Shown here in pieces: positions 1-12,900 of a stretch of 64,000 nucleotides of DNA. Under the pieces are notes generated by a model that worked only from the letters and a program-made list of their open reading frames with translations, searched no databases and had not been told where the DNA came from. Position 1 is the first letter of the stretch, and each line of letters opens with the position of its first letter. The DNA is from Sinohyriopsis cumingii (taxonomy: Eukaryota; Mollusca; Bivalvia; Unionida; Unionidae): assembly GCA_028554795.2 (NCBI GenBank), contig CM068839.1, positions 14,105,220 to 14,169,219 of the forward strand, written 5' to 3'. The position numbers and the translations under genes were made by a program.

Positions 1-849
1 CATGGCAGGAACCTCTTTGGGGAAAAAAACAGCCAGAAGTTGTGGTATGTATGGATGCCATGGTGTAATGTCAGGGAACCCACCTGTTGTCATATTTTGC
101 TTCACCACAGTAAGTGACAACATGGGTTCAGAGGAGTTACCTCTTAACATCAACCTCCTCAAAATGAAGACTATAGTCAGTGCATTTCATTTCTGGAATG
201 ATCAGCTTGGGAAAGTAGTCCTTATATTGTCTGACAGCTAGGTTTGAGTGGCCACCTACATCATTATATTGACGATTAAAATTAACCAACCTATGCATTT
301 TGGTTTGGAACTGTATGAAATATTGCTCCCTGCTAAAGATAGCCAACAGATCCAAGCAGGCCCAGTGTCATGGCTGACTTGCTGACAGAAAGGACACTTC
401 ACAAAGAGTGGATCTTTTGTCAGTCAGTCTTTCAACAAATTTATCTACTTTGGGAGAATCCAATGATAAATAAATGACTGAAAAATCTGCTTTCATGGCC
501 AAGGGCTCTTGTGTTGCATTTGGCTAAGGCAGATATTAGCCAGGTGAGAGATCTCATGCTAACTTAGGCCTTTTTTATTTTTATTGTAAATGGATATGAC
601 ATCACGCAGCTGGGTTTGCAGACTGGTATACAAGCTAGTGTACATGGCTAAAAATTAATATTCCAAAAGCCATGTTTTAATCAATCAGTATAGAAATTTG
701 TCATATATTTAATGCAGTCATATTGATGTTTCCTATCAATAAGAGCTCTTGACTGACATGTTAAATAATATGTAATATTACCTGATTTTTTAAAATATAT
801 TATTCAAGTTCATTTTAATTAAAAGAAGTTTTGTTTTATCTGCTCATAG
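1..849. other. intron or upstream sequence, no feature recognised
   Basis: Short open frames on both strands at 2-355 do not resemble any family I know. The rest is AT-rich. The upstream IP3R-like exon was not found here. Confidence 0.4.
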
Positions 850-957
850 TGCACTTTAGGATTCGTGTGATAGACCAGCACAAACCAAAAACCCTGTCTC
901 CCTCCACCTCCGGCATCACATACTGGCAGATTGAGGCAGAACATAGCATCTTGGATG
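850..957 (+). CDS. ITPR: IP3R-like exon 1 of window (MIR region)
   Basis: Acceptor ..CTCATAG, donor G|GTAAGA. It enters with two bases of a split codon and leaves with one. It encodes HFRIRVIDQHKPKTLSPSTS followed by GITYWQIEAEHSILDG. YWQIE matches the ALWEVE strand of the IP3R beta-trefoil, just after the place where canonical receptors have the RTTGR phosphate-binding loop. No RTTGR is present. A second AG at 858-859 gives an alternative acceptor. Confidence 0.75.
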
Positions 958-3900
958 GTAAGAAGCAATAAGGATTTAGTTTTGTCCAACTTTGTTGTTC
1001 CAATTTTTGAATGTTTATGCAGGGCTCAAAATTAGTTATATTCCACTAACCCAAGACTTGTAAAGTTCCTGTTGGACTTGTAGTTTTCATAATTTCAATA
1101 GTCCAATGGCTACCAAAGTTCCTGTTGGACTAGTAGTTTTCATAATTTCAATAGTCCAATGGCTACCAAAGTTCCTGTTGGACTAGTAGTTTTCATAATT
1201 TCAATAGTCCAATGGCTACCAAAGTTCCTGTTGGACTAGTAGTTTTCATAATTTCAATAGTCCAATGGCTACCAAAGTTCCTGTTGGATTAGTAGTTTTC
1301 ATAATTTCAATAGTCCGATGGTTACCAAAGTTCCTGTTGGACTAGTAGTTTTCATAATTTCAATAGTCCATTGGCTACCAAAATTCCTGTTGGACTAGTA
1401 GTTTTCATAATTTCAATAGTCCATTGGCTACCAAAATTCCTGTTGGACTAGTAGTTTTCATAATTTCAATAGTCCAATGGCTACCACAATTCCTGTTGGA
1501 CTAGTAGTTTTCATAATTTCAATAGTCCAATGGCTACCAAAATTCCATTAGTCAGCATTTTTGGGGAAGCAGTAGTGAAGATTCAGCAGAACTAGTAAAT
1601 TTTTAAATCTTCTACCCCTTTAGCTCCAAGGAAAGTTGTTTGACCTGGTTATTATGCTATTTGTTATAATTGTGCCTTTATGTGAGAGATTACAGTTTTT
1701 GTTTGGGAAGAAAAAAGGTGACTATTTCATGAAATCTAGATGAATATTTTGAGTGACTATTGAACATTTTAACTAATATTGTAACAAGTAGAACTAAGTG
1801 CCAGTCATACAGTTTTCCCAGTCATATACTGTTCTTTCTATTGATAATGATTTTAAAGTAGTTTGAAATGTGTTGGTTCATACATTCTTGCTTGATATGC
1901 TTTTGATAACTTTATGTGCAGCAAAAGTATTTCAAATTTGAAAATGGTGTGACTTTATTTTTAGGTGATGTTCTGAGATGGGAGCAACAGATCCGGCTGC
2001 GACACATGTTGACTCGTCACTACCTGTGTATTGATTCCAAAACAGAGGTGTCATTAATCACTGACCCAACAGACCCTCGGACTGTCTTCAGACTTCACTC
2101 TGTCCTCAAGGTGCATATTGTAGAACAAGTGTTGTCATTTAAACCGTATTAATACTTTAATGTCATGTCACCATGGTCAAATAAATATGATACACAGGTT
2201 GCAATTTTATTTTCCAACAATAGTGATATATTGTATTAGTGCATGAATTGAACATAAAGAAAGCTACATTAAATGGCTACCATTGCACTAAAGTTATGTC
2301 CCAATAGAAAACTGGCTAAAATTAAGCAACACAATAACAATTTTATATCAATGGATAATTCATCGTAAATTATGCCCCATGGAAACAAATATAAACTCTT
2401 TGGTTACACTATTGACACATAGATAACTTTTGCCTTTCAGTTGCAATTGCAGATCATTACCACATGTGGGGATAGCAACATGAATTTTGCACTACTAGGT
2501 CAACTAAAATTATGGAATTCGCTTGCCCAGGTGGTAAACCAGCTAATAGCCTTGGGCTAATGAACTACTGCTAATTTCAAGGCAAGGCCTGGAGTTAAAT
2601 CCTTTAAGACTGATCAACACCAGTGAGATACAGACTTTGCCTATCTTTTTAACAGAAAAGTAAAACAATAGGATGGTTTATGCTTTTCATATAAAGCCCA
2701 AGAACTGTTCATTGTAACCTTAGTGGAAAGGTTTCAGATTAAATGAATGGACAAAACAATGTTACCTTTGAGGAAAGGTTCAAAATTAAATGGGCAGAAC
2801 AATGTAGCCTTAAAGTAGTGTTCATTATATTTAAGTAATGGCATAAAGCATTACATATAACACATTATTCTTGTCACATGTCAAATTCATCACAAATATT
2901 GTTTCCATTCAGTAACTTTTAAATGACTTAAAGAATTGAAAACAAATTTGATATGAGAGTGTATATAAACAAGATCATGGTCAAGTTTGATTTTCACTAC
3001 AAAACGAGAATGTCCACCTTGGAAGCAGGAGGTTGTGAGTTTGTTCCCTGGTGGAGTCATACCAAAGACTTTTTAAAAAAATGGTACTAACAGCTGCCTC
3101 ACTTGGCACTCAGCATTAGGAGGTTAGTATTAAGACTGGTCGGCCTGGTGTCAGGATAATGTGATTGGGTGGGACATCATGCTACATGTCTGTGGCATGA
3201 TGCCCCAGTGCTAGACATTACTATAAACTGCCACACTGCAGACATCATAGCGATGTGACTGAAAAATTGTTAAAGTATTTTAAAATCCAAATCACACACA
3301 CACACACAACAAAACGCTAAAGAGTTATGCCCCCTGTTTGACATCACACTGCCCTTCAATTGCACTATACCTGTAGGGGTATTCATGTTGTATACAAACA
3401 TTTCTAGTTCTTTTCCTACAAATCATGTCATTATTGTTATCTTTTAAGTGGTATTTAAAATTTAAATGGCAGAAAATTGTAACTTAATTGAAAAAGGATG
3501 TTTTTCTTTAGAAAGCCTAATAAAGACAAAAATTTGAAGTGGAGCTTATTAAAATTGTTCAAATTTATTTTATGATAGATTTTTCATTTTAATAATTTTG
3601 ATATATTTTATGATAGCGTTTTCATTTTTCACTAGAAGGAAATTGAACTAAAAGTGGATTTATTTTATGACCAATTTTTGTGTGATTTTGCTACCAGAAG
3701 GACAATAAATTTAATGTAGAACTCAATTGAATAGTTTGGATTTATTTTATGATGGATTTTTGGTATTTTGCTAGGAGAAGGACAACAAATTTAAAGTGGA
3801 GCTCCTTTGAATAGTTCATATTTATTTACTTGTAAATGTTCTTTTTTTTGTTGCAAGGAGAGGGATGAGATCCAGTTTGAGTCCTATGCCAGAATTGAAC

Positions 3901-6900
3901 ATGTTCTCACAGGATGCTGGCTTCATGCTTTGAAAGGTAACTTGCACTTGAAGCAGTCTATTCTTGAACAGCATAAGGACATACTGATAGGAGCTGAAAA
4001 ATATAAAACACAATGTAGTCCTAATCTTTTTATGCTTTCCTTTCAGGTTTGGTGTATTTTAGTTCCTCTGTAAGTGCCTCGGGATGCCATGAGATGGAAT
4101 TGGTCACATGATGAGTCCACATCATTCTAACATATTTCACCTAGTTCAGATTTTTTATGCATAAGGCTAATTTATTTGCTTAAATGTGATCTCTGATGAG
4201 ATATCTCGGGTGCCATTGTTAGAACCCTGTGTCACCTGACCAACTAAATCATCTGACCACTGCTTCTTTAATCACATTTGTAATATGAGGGTGCAGTAAC
4301 CTAGATAAACTGTGGCCAACAATGTCATACCATCATGCTGAGCAAAATGTTTTAAATCCAATGGAGTGTGGGATGGTAACATGTTGTCTAGAAGAAACAA
4401 AATTGCAAGCACAGAAGAAAAATACTTGTTTGAAGTCTATAGCATAGTTGTTTTAATATATTTATAGCATCTAAATAAAGTGGTGCTTCCATAATTCAGA
4501 GTGCAAAGCCCAACTATTTTGTCGTCAAGCCCTTGTTAGTGGGAAGTAAGATATAGCAGTCTCTTTTCTGCTGGCAGCAGTGGTGGCATAAACAGTTTGT
4601 TTAGGTTCTGGTTACAAGTTTTAATTTGCATATATTTTGTAACACCATTGATAAATTCTTACCATACTTAACAGGAACAATCATAAAACTAAGATAATTC
4701 CTTTTTTGAGTTGGTTGCCCTTTTTATCTTGACGTAAATTTCACAGCAATCAATACTTGGTACTAAGGCTCTGGATACATTCTTTTGTTTCCTTATATTT
4801 TCTAAACCTCAAGATAGATTTCTATCATAATTGACATCATGGAGCTAAGATAATTTATTCTACAGCTTGCTCACTTGCCCCTTTTGATTTTTAGGTCGGA
4901 TTCACAGTCACATGACATTTGTACCAGGGTTTTGATTAAAGGTTTATGTTTTGTTTATCTTTCCTAAACCCTTTGATCAAGATTTTTTTATATTTGAAAT
5001 GAATCATTATGAAGCTAAATTGAATAATTCATTTTTATACTCACGTGCCCATTTCTCCTTGGGGTCAAGGTTACAAAAATACAATTAAACCTTCCATTAT
5101 ATTATAATATAAAATATAAAGAATTCACAAAAATGTTGGAAAAATATGAACTTTACGGTTAAAATCTCAAATATTAAAAAGTACCCATTCTTTAAAGAAG
5201 TTTGTGAACACAGACGATTCTTACCTGTAAGGAAAAGAGAGAACTGTTCTGACTCAGGGAACAAATTAATTCTTTGTACGTCTGCTTCTCTATTTATACA
5301 GTTTTTGTTTTCGCTCAGTCCAGTCAGAACAAGAGTCTTGACCTTCCCCAGGGAAACCATGTGAATCATCTGCGTAACTCATCCATTATTAATTTAATAA
5401 TTTGCCTGTTCAGCAGCTTCCCCCCAAATCTAAATTGCTGACATTTAGATACAAGCAAAATATATGGATTTCTGCACAAGCTCATAAAGGACGATCTTTA
5501 TAAAATGGCAAACAGTTGTATTACACAAATAGATAATTGTATATGGGTGTTTGGAAGACCACTGTGTCTATGTCCAAGAGTTTGGAGTGGGAGGTTCTGT
5601 GATATGTAACAAAAGCATGGGATTTACCTGGGGAACCGTGAAAGTAGTTCTAGTTTTCGTTAAATTTTCATTTATTTCTAACAAATTCTTACACATTACC
5701 TTGTTACGTATGGATATTGCAGGTAATTGATGAAGTTATTGCTGAGGTAATGAAAATTTAAAAAAAAATTTTTTTTAATGAAAACCACTACCTTTTGTTC
5801 GGTTAAAATTATTCTATTATTATTGTCCATGTAACCATGGCAAGATACAGGTGTCACTTTTCCAGTGGCATGAGCATTATATTTTTCTGTTAAGGTGTTT
5901 ACATACAGATACAGGAGAATATGTTAACACTAGCTTTCACAGTATAATTGTTTAAGCAATGAAGATAAATGAACAAATTTGTATTTGCATTTTGGCATGA
6001 ACTGGACATTGGTGCTTTTTCTTGTAGATGAAGACTATGAGAAAAAGGAGTTCACAAACAATGATCAGGAACAGTCCATGTATGGACTCAAGTGGGATGG
6101 AGCCTCCTTAAGAAAGGTGAAGATTTGTTTGTCTGACCTGCAAAGCATGAGACATAGGTGTCAATTTCCAACAGCATAGTTATAATTGGCATACACATCA
6201 GTGTTATGTTTTTGCATTAGGCTTAGTTTCTAGGACTCTGTTGAATGTACAGTCATGAAACTGGGGCCCCAGATATCTTAGTGGTCTCAAATGACTGTCT
6301 TTACCAATCACTGTCATCTCACTTCTGTCTTTGTGGGTTCATGTCTCGGGCTCGGCCAATGTGGGTATGTGGGAAATCTTCCCAGTAGCTTCTCTGGGTC
6401 AGTAGTTCTTAGTGGGGTTTTCCAGGGTTCTTCCTTCACCAGTTGTCCTGGCCACCATGTATAGCCTATCTTGCGCTAAGAAATGGTGTTAAACCCAAAA
6501 CAACAACAGTCATGAAACTTTATAGGTATATTCAAGCTGGATGGTACTACTGGTAAAACAAGGTCATGGTGACCTACTTCTCCAGTGATGTTAAATTTTG
6601 CATTTAGATCAGTTTCTTTGACAATGTTGCATGTGCAGTCATGAAATTTGATGAGTGCAGGGTTCCCACGCTACCAGGAAATCGGGAAAAAGTCAGGAGA
6701 AATAACAATTTCTTTCCCGAAACTTGATGAAGGATACATTTTTACCATATGAAAAAGTAGATTACAGCAAACTACTTTCATTTCTCTAGTGACTTTGAAT
6801 GATTTGTGAATTTTGTGATGTGGATTATATTGCAGTAGATCACAGCAAACTACTTTCATTTCTCTTAAGCGACTTTGAGTGGTTTGTGGATTTTATTACA

Positions 6901-9900
6901 GTAGATCACAGCAAACTACTTTCCATACTCTAGTGACTTTGAATGATTTGTGGATTATGATTTGTGGATTATATTACAGTAGAGCTCTCAAGATACAGAA
7001 TTCTGCAAATTTTTTTACTTTTTAACAACTTGTACAACAGGTTTTGTGTGATATAATGAGCTAAAGGAATTTTTTCAGGTTATACTTTTGGTCAGGTTGC
7101 TGCTGTTAAAGATGCAGTATCACATCTACAGACTCGGTTGATCAATGAGTTGGAAATGTGTGTTGTCTTGCATGAATTTTAGCACAGAATCAAGCTGTAT
7201 GTAAAAGTCGAAAAACTGAGACACAGAATCCTTTTAACACTATTATCTCATGGTTTTCTAAATGCATCACGGGAATTTAAATGTTTTTTTTTTTTTTAAA
7301 GTTATTCATGATTGCTTGTGGGAGTTTTATCTGGTGAGCGGTCTGTATATGTGTGTTGCTTGATAAGTGCTACATGCTAAGTACCACATGATAAGTACAA
7401 AACTTGTACCAGATGATAGTACCACATCATAAATACCATATAAGTACCACATGATAGGTACCATATGATACGTACCATATGACAAGTACCATATGATAAA
7501 TACCATATGATAAATACCAAATGATAAATATGTATGATAAGTGTCACATGATAAGTACCATATGATAAATACCAGATGATAAGTACCATATGACAAGTAC
7601 CACATGATAAGTACCATATGACAAGTACCACATAAGCACCATATGACAAGTACCACATGATAAAAGTACCATATGACAAGTACCATATGATAAGGACCAC
7701 ATGACAAATACCATATGATACATTCCACATGATAAGTATGATATGACAAGTACCACATGATAAGAAGTATCACATGATAAATACTGCATGATATAAGTAC
7801 CATATGATAAGTAGCATATGATAGGTACCACATGATAAGTACCATATGATAAGTACCACATGACAAGTACCATATGATAAGTACCACATGATAAGTACCA
7901 TATGACAATTATCACATGATAAGTATATATGATAAGTACCATATGATATGTACCACATGATAAGTACCATATAAGTACCACATGACAAGTACCACATGAT
8001 AAGTACCACATGATAAGTACATATGACAATTATCACATGATAAGTACATATGATAAGTACCATATGATATGTGCCAGATGATAAGTACCATATGACAAGT
8101 ACCATGTGTCAAATACCATATGACGAGTACCATATTTGTAAGACATTGATGCTGGAGCCTTACCAGAATTTCTTTTAATGTATAGAGAGGTGTTGATCTT
8201 TACCTAATATTGTAACGTGTCAAGGGTCAGGGTCAAATAAAATGGAATAGATGGACAGCTCATGCCTTTTTCAGTTACTAGATCTCTCCAGTGTATTGTA
8301 GTGTCAAGAAATGTGTGTTCACCACAAAAGTTCTTATATTGATCATAAAAGCACAAAACAAAACATATATAAATAGTCAAGACAGTTTATTATATGTCTT
8401 CCAGGCTTGAATGTGTTTTTTCACAAAATCCAGTGCTCAAAATAGTGAATTATAATATTTGCCAATTTTCAGAACAGATGTTTGATAAGGCATATTGAAA
8501 TGACAATAATTTCAGTGTTAAATTGCATATGAAAATCAGCATAAATGTTCCATTTGTCATAATTCACATAATGTCTAACTCGGATAATCCCAATTCCCAA
8601 ACTAATCTTATACAGAAAAAGAAGTTAATAGTTCTCAATATTTGTTCATATAATGTACCGAAGTGGTAATGATTTTGGGCACCCAATCAAGGTTCGGAAC
8701 AAGACCCGAATTTGTGTTTTAGAACCTGTTGGTAAATATGTTAGAGACACAGTCTGGAACCGGATGTTAAGTGTGTTTCGCTTGAGTTGAATGTGACAGT
8801 TTGTAGCAACATTTGTGTCGTTGTGTCGAGTTTATTATTTTGACCTCTAAATGACACAACCACTACAAAATGGATGGAAATTTGTGATTTCAAAATGATA
8901 CGTGAAACTGAATAGGAAATTCGATAACGCCAATTGGAATACTAAATTTCCAATGGATAGCAGACGGCTGTGTTGATGATGACACAGTGTCATAAAAATA
9001 AATGTTGAAACAATTTCAGAGAAACATAGTAGTCACTATGAGTACTAAATTTAATAAGTCAATAGTAAATAAACTACCTTGCTATTAAGGCTTGAAATGA
9101 TGAGAGACTTTTTGCTTGGTCTTGAGACCTTTACTGGAGTCCAGTAGAACCACAACTGCAAAAACGGCGGATCTTACCGATATTTATAGGTTTTGGGAAC
9201 TCGCTCGGGAAATTCATGACAAAGTTTTCACGAATATGACTAAATATGGAAGAATTCGGAAAGATAAACCTGAGTGCCTCCTAGTGGAAAGCCGAGCTCC
9301 CAATACAGACAGTAGTAAAAAATGGCGCCCGATTTCAAATGACAAAAAAAATAGCAATTAATTCACAATAAATTTTGCAAAGATTCAACACTGATGATGA
9401 ACAGTTTCATCACACTGGGGACGAAAAATTATGAACTTACATGAGTATTACCTTAATCCTAGAGGAAAAAAATGGAATACAATTGCCTATTTCTCTCTCA
9501 AAATAGAAGGTAAGTGATAACAGTTTACAATCCTATCATGTACACATTGGGCTTCAAAAATCGTTACCCAGATGATACATATTTAAACAAATAATTTTTA
9601 TACGATTTACATATTGTATCAAATTACTTTTCCTTTGTGCAAGTGTCATATATCAAAAACTGTTACTACAGTTACTATTATTTGCATTGGAAACAGAGGT
9701 ACGACTTTCCAACATGAAGGAAATGTAAACAATAAATGGAGATCATAAATTATCTCCAACATTAGCAACAGGGGATGATTTTTTTAATAATTATAGAATA
9801 TATAAAAATGGAATGCTTTCTGCATAATTTGAGTGTGCAGATTTCAAAAATGAATCCATCTTTATGATATCTTTTCAAATAAATACACAGGAAGCATTCA

Positions 9901-12900
9901 AACACATGTACCGTCCACCATTTTTAATATTGGTCTTTGGTCACATTTTAAAAAAATTCTTGGCCTCATGTTACTTCATTTTGAAAGTTACATATTTTTT
10001 ACATGTGGTTAGATATAAATGTGTTGTGAACATTCAGCTTCAAGAATAAATTTACTTTTTCTATGTTCCAGGTACTTCTGAAGACTTTCTGTGCCTTTGT
10101 ATCACACGCCCCCTAACATTTTTGCATGAAATAGCATAATCATGAGTCATGCCAAGTTGAAATTGTATGTTACTCTTAAAACCAATAGTGCATATTCATT
10201 ACAGTGTTCTTGTACATATATACATTAATCTGAAATCATAGTTATATAAATAACAATTGCTGTTTTAGAATTTAGTTATCATAAGATATATTTGGTCAGT
10301 TTTCATATCTAAAAAATAAAATCAATGACAAAAGGTTTTCCACTCATTTTTCATTATAGTAAGTCAGGATTTATATAGTGTCAACTTAGCATGGTGCAAC
10401 ATTAAATTTAAGATGTTCTAAATTTGCAATATTTTCACAATAATTCTGACCATTGTTTTGAGCAATATTACAAAGTTTATGAAGCAAAGACAATTGTGGT
10501 ATCAGAGATAGAGAAGAAACTGGCACTGAGTTGGTTCTTAAGAAATATTTATAATTATGTATTTGTTTAAATGGAGAAATACTACAGATCGATTCTCTAT
10601 TCCTTGGCTTATGATGACAATATTCATATTGATATTCACAAAAATGGCATGACAATTTTAAATGAATTTGTTTTCATTCTTCAAAATTCTGAAAAATAAT
10701 TGAACTTTTACCTCTTTTCCGTCCCTACTAAACATGAACATTTTAATTTTAATACCAGTGTCTTTAGACAAGAATCGTACGTAGAACAGATGACATGACA
10801 TTGATAATATCTCAGTGATCACAATCACATACATATTATCAATACATCTAGTATCACTGAGTCGGTGAGTGATACTCCCATTGAGTCTCTAACCTTGAAA
10901 TTATATTACACAACAAAAGTTGTACAAATATTTTGCAATAAGTTTGGTATATTGAATGACAGTACGTCTGTATAATCCGATTTCTTGCTGTAAACATCTG
11001 CCTTTTCATACAATCAAGTTTTCTTGTGTTTTGAACCCAGATTATGTTGTATTGTTGTCATTGTTTACATTTTGTATGTACCCATGTGCCGGGAAGAGTT
11101 ACCGTTCTTGCTGGCATGGGTGATCTTTGAAAAAGACGTAATTCATGGGTTTTCCGCAAATATTCACACACATTTTACCATTATTCTCGTAAAAAGAACT
11201 CCAAAGTATTTAAAAAGTAGGCATAGGTGAGCATATATGTTCATTTATTTAGTTTTTCAGCATTTTGAAAAATTCGTTTTTCGTTTTTTCCCGCTGAATA
11301 AGTTGTAGAAATGGCCCAGTGTCATATACGCTAAATATAGACATTTGACCTTTCAACCATGAATACATTTGGATGTAATAATGTCGGCTTTTTACATATT
11401 AAAGCGGAGAAAGTACCGGGTGTAATGAGGTTGACATTTTGAGAAAATGTTAATCTTGATCGCCAGTGCCCTCTAGCGGCGTCCCCTGTTGCTACCAACA
11501 TTAATGATATGTACAAATGCACTTTATAAGAATACAAGTTGACAGGTAGTCAGGATTGTTTCACTATATATGATGTGTCTCTACCTGATTTACCATACAT
11601 ATTCACTTGTATGTTGAGTCTACCTCCAGACTGCACAAATTCAGATCTGTCATGACATAATAAGCCAGCAGATCTGTGTCTGTTCAGTTTCATGGGAGTA
11701 ATCAGTAGAAAAATATATAAAATAACTGGATTTGTTAGGATATTATGCAACAGCAGATTAGGGTCTATGTTGTTTGGACTTGTCTTTTCAGTGAGTATAT
11801 ATGGTACTTTATGTCTTTGTGTTCTGCAGGTGTCCGCAAGCAATGAGAGCATGTACGATGATGCCTACACTGTACAGCTTGTTCAGAGATATGATGTCAG
11901 CCATTTCAATTTTGTGGCTGGAATGGTACCTTTCCTTCAAAACCTAATCCAGGATGTAAGTTGATTCTGTTTTCCGTTATCAGTTCTACAAAACATACCA
12001 TATAGTTTTTGTCACATTGATCAAGGTGACCAGAATTAGGTGTTCATCAGTGAACAATATTTTTTTGAATGGTAGGGGGGACAATTAATGGGGAGAGAAA
12101 TGAAAAAAGTTGCTGTAATATGCATGCTTTTTTTCTGTTTTCATTTCCTTTTGTATATGCTTTATATATGACGGTAGAGTTCATATGAAAGCAATCATAA
12201 AAAAGCCTCTATAATACTGTTACATTTCCTTTTTCTGTTTTTTTCTTCATGTTTACTGTTACAAACTATAGGTCAGTGTTAGTAGCAGAGATTCTTTCAT
12301 ACAGTTCTTTCACACATAATGTGTGTGCCAGCTGTACATATGTCATATAATTCATTCACACATAATGTGTATGCCAGATGTACATATAATTCATTCACAC
12401 ATAATGTGTGTGCCAACTGTACATGTCATATAATTTATTCACACATACTGTTTGTGCCAACTGTACATATGTCATACAATTCATTCACACACACTCTGTG
12501 TGCCAGTTGAACATATAGTATAGAATACTTTGTACAGCATCATATTCCCATGTACTTGGTCTTCAAGTCTATTTTTCTTTTTTCAGTTCCAGAATGATAC
12601 AATATTGACAGCTAGGAAAACACATGGGATAATTACAGTGAGTCAGCATTTTTATATTGTGAATCATTTCTATGCCTCACAAGGTTGCTGGTTTTGTACG
12701 GTTAATACAACCTTGAGTAATTCCTTGAATTTAAGAATTTGCCCTGAAACCTCAAAAAATTGGTTTTATTCTTGACAAGTTTTTGAATATCTAAAACTCT
12801 GTAAATTTTGCCCAAAATCTCCTTGAATTTACCTTGATAATGGTGACATTACAACTTAATGAAATGTATAAAGTTTTAAAGGAAGAATTTCGGATATTAA

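Larger units (their letters stand above)
8140..11590. other. intron sequence without recognised gene
   Basis: AT-rich intron. An 81-codon open frame at 9116-9361 has no family resemblance. Two CTCF-like motifs are listed separately. Confidence 0.4.

Noticed and set aside
2540-2640. Possible tRNA-derived SINE (GCCCAGGTGGTAAACC..GGAGTTAAATCC)
   Set aside because: Box-like strings are weak, and no second copy is visible in the window.
7327-8133. Long overlapping minus-strand open frames rich in Tyr, Trp, His and Leu
   Set aside because: They come from the 14-bp array, which has no stop in any minus frame. Periodicity explains them completely.
7372-8135. CRISPR-like array
   Set aside because: Units are contiguous with no unique spacers, and the setting is a spliced animal gene. 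The same holds for the other arrays.
9116-9361. 81-codon open frame as a gene
   Set aside because: No domain, no splice support and no neighbour. One CTCF-like motif lies within it by chance or function.
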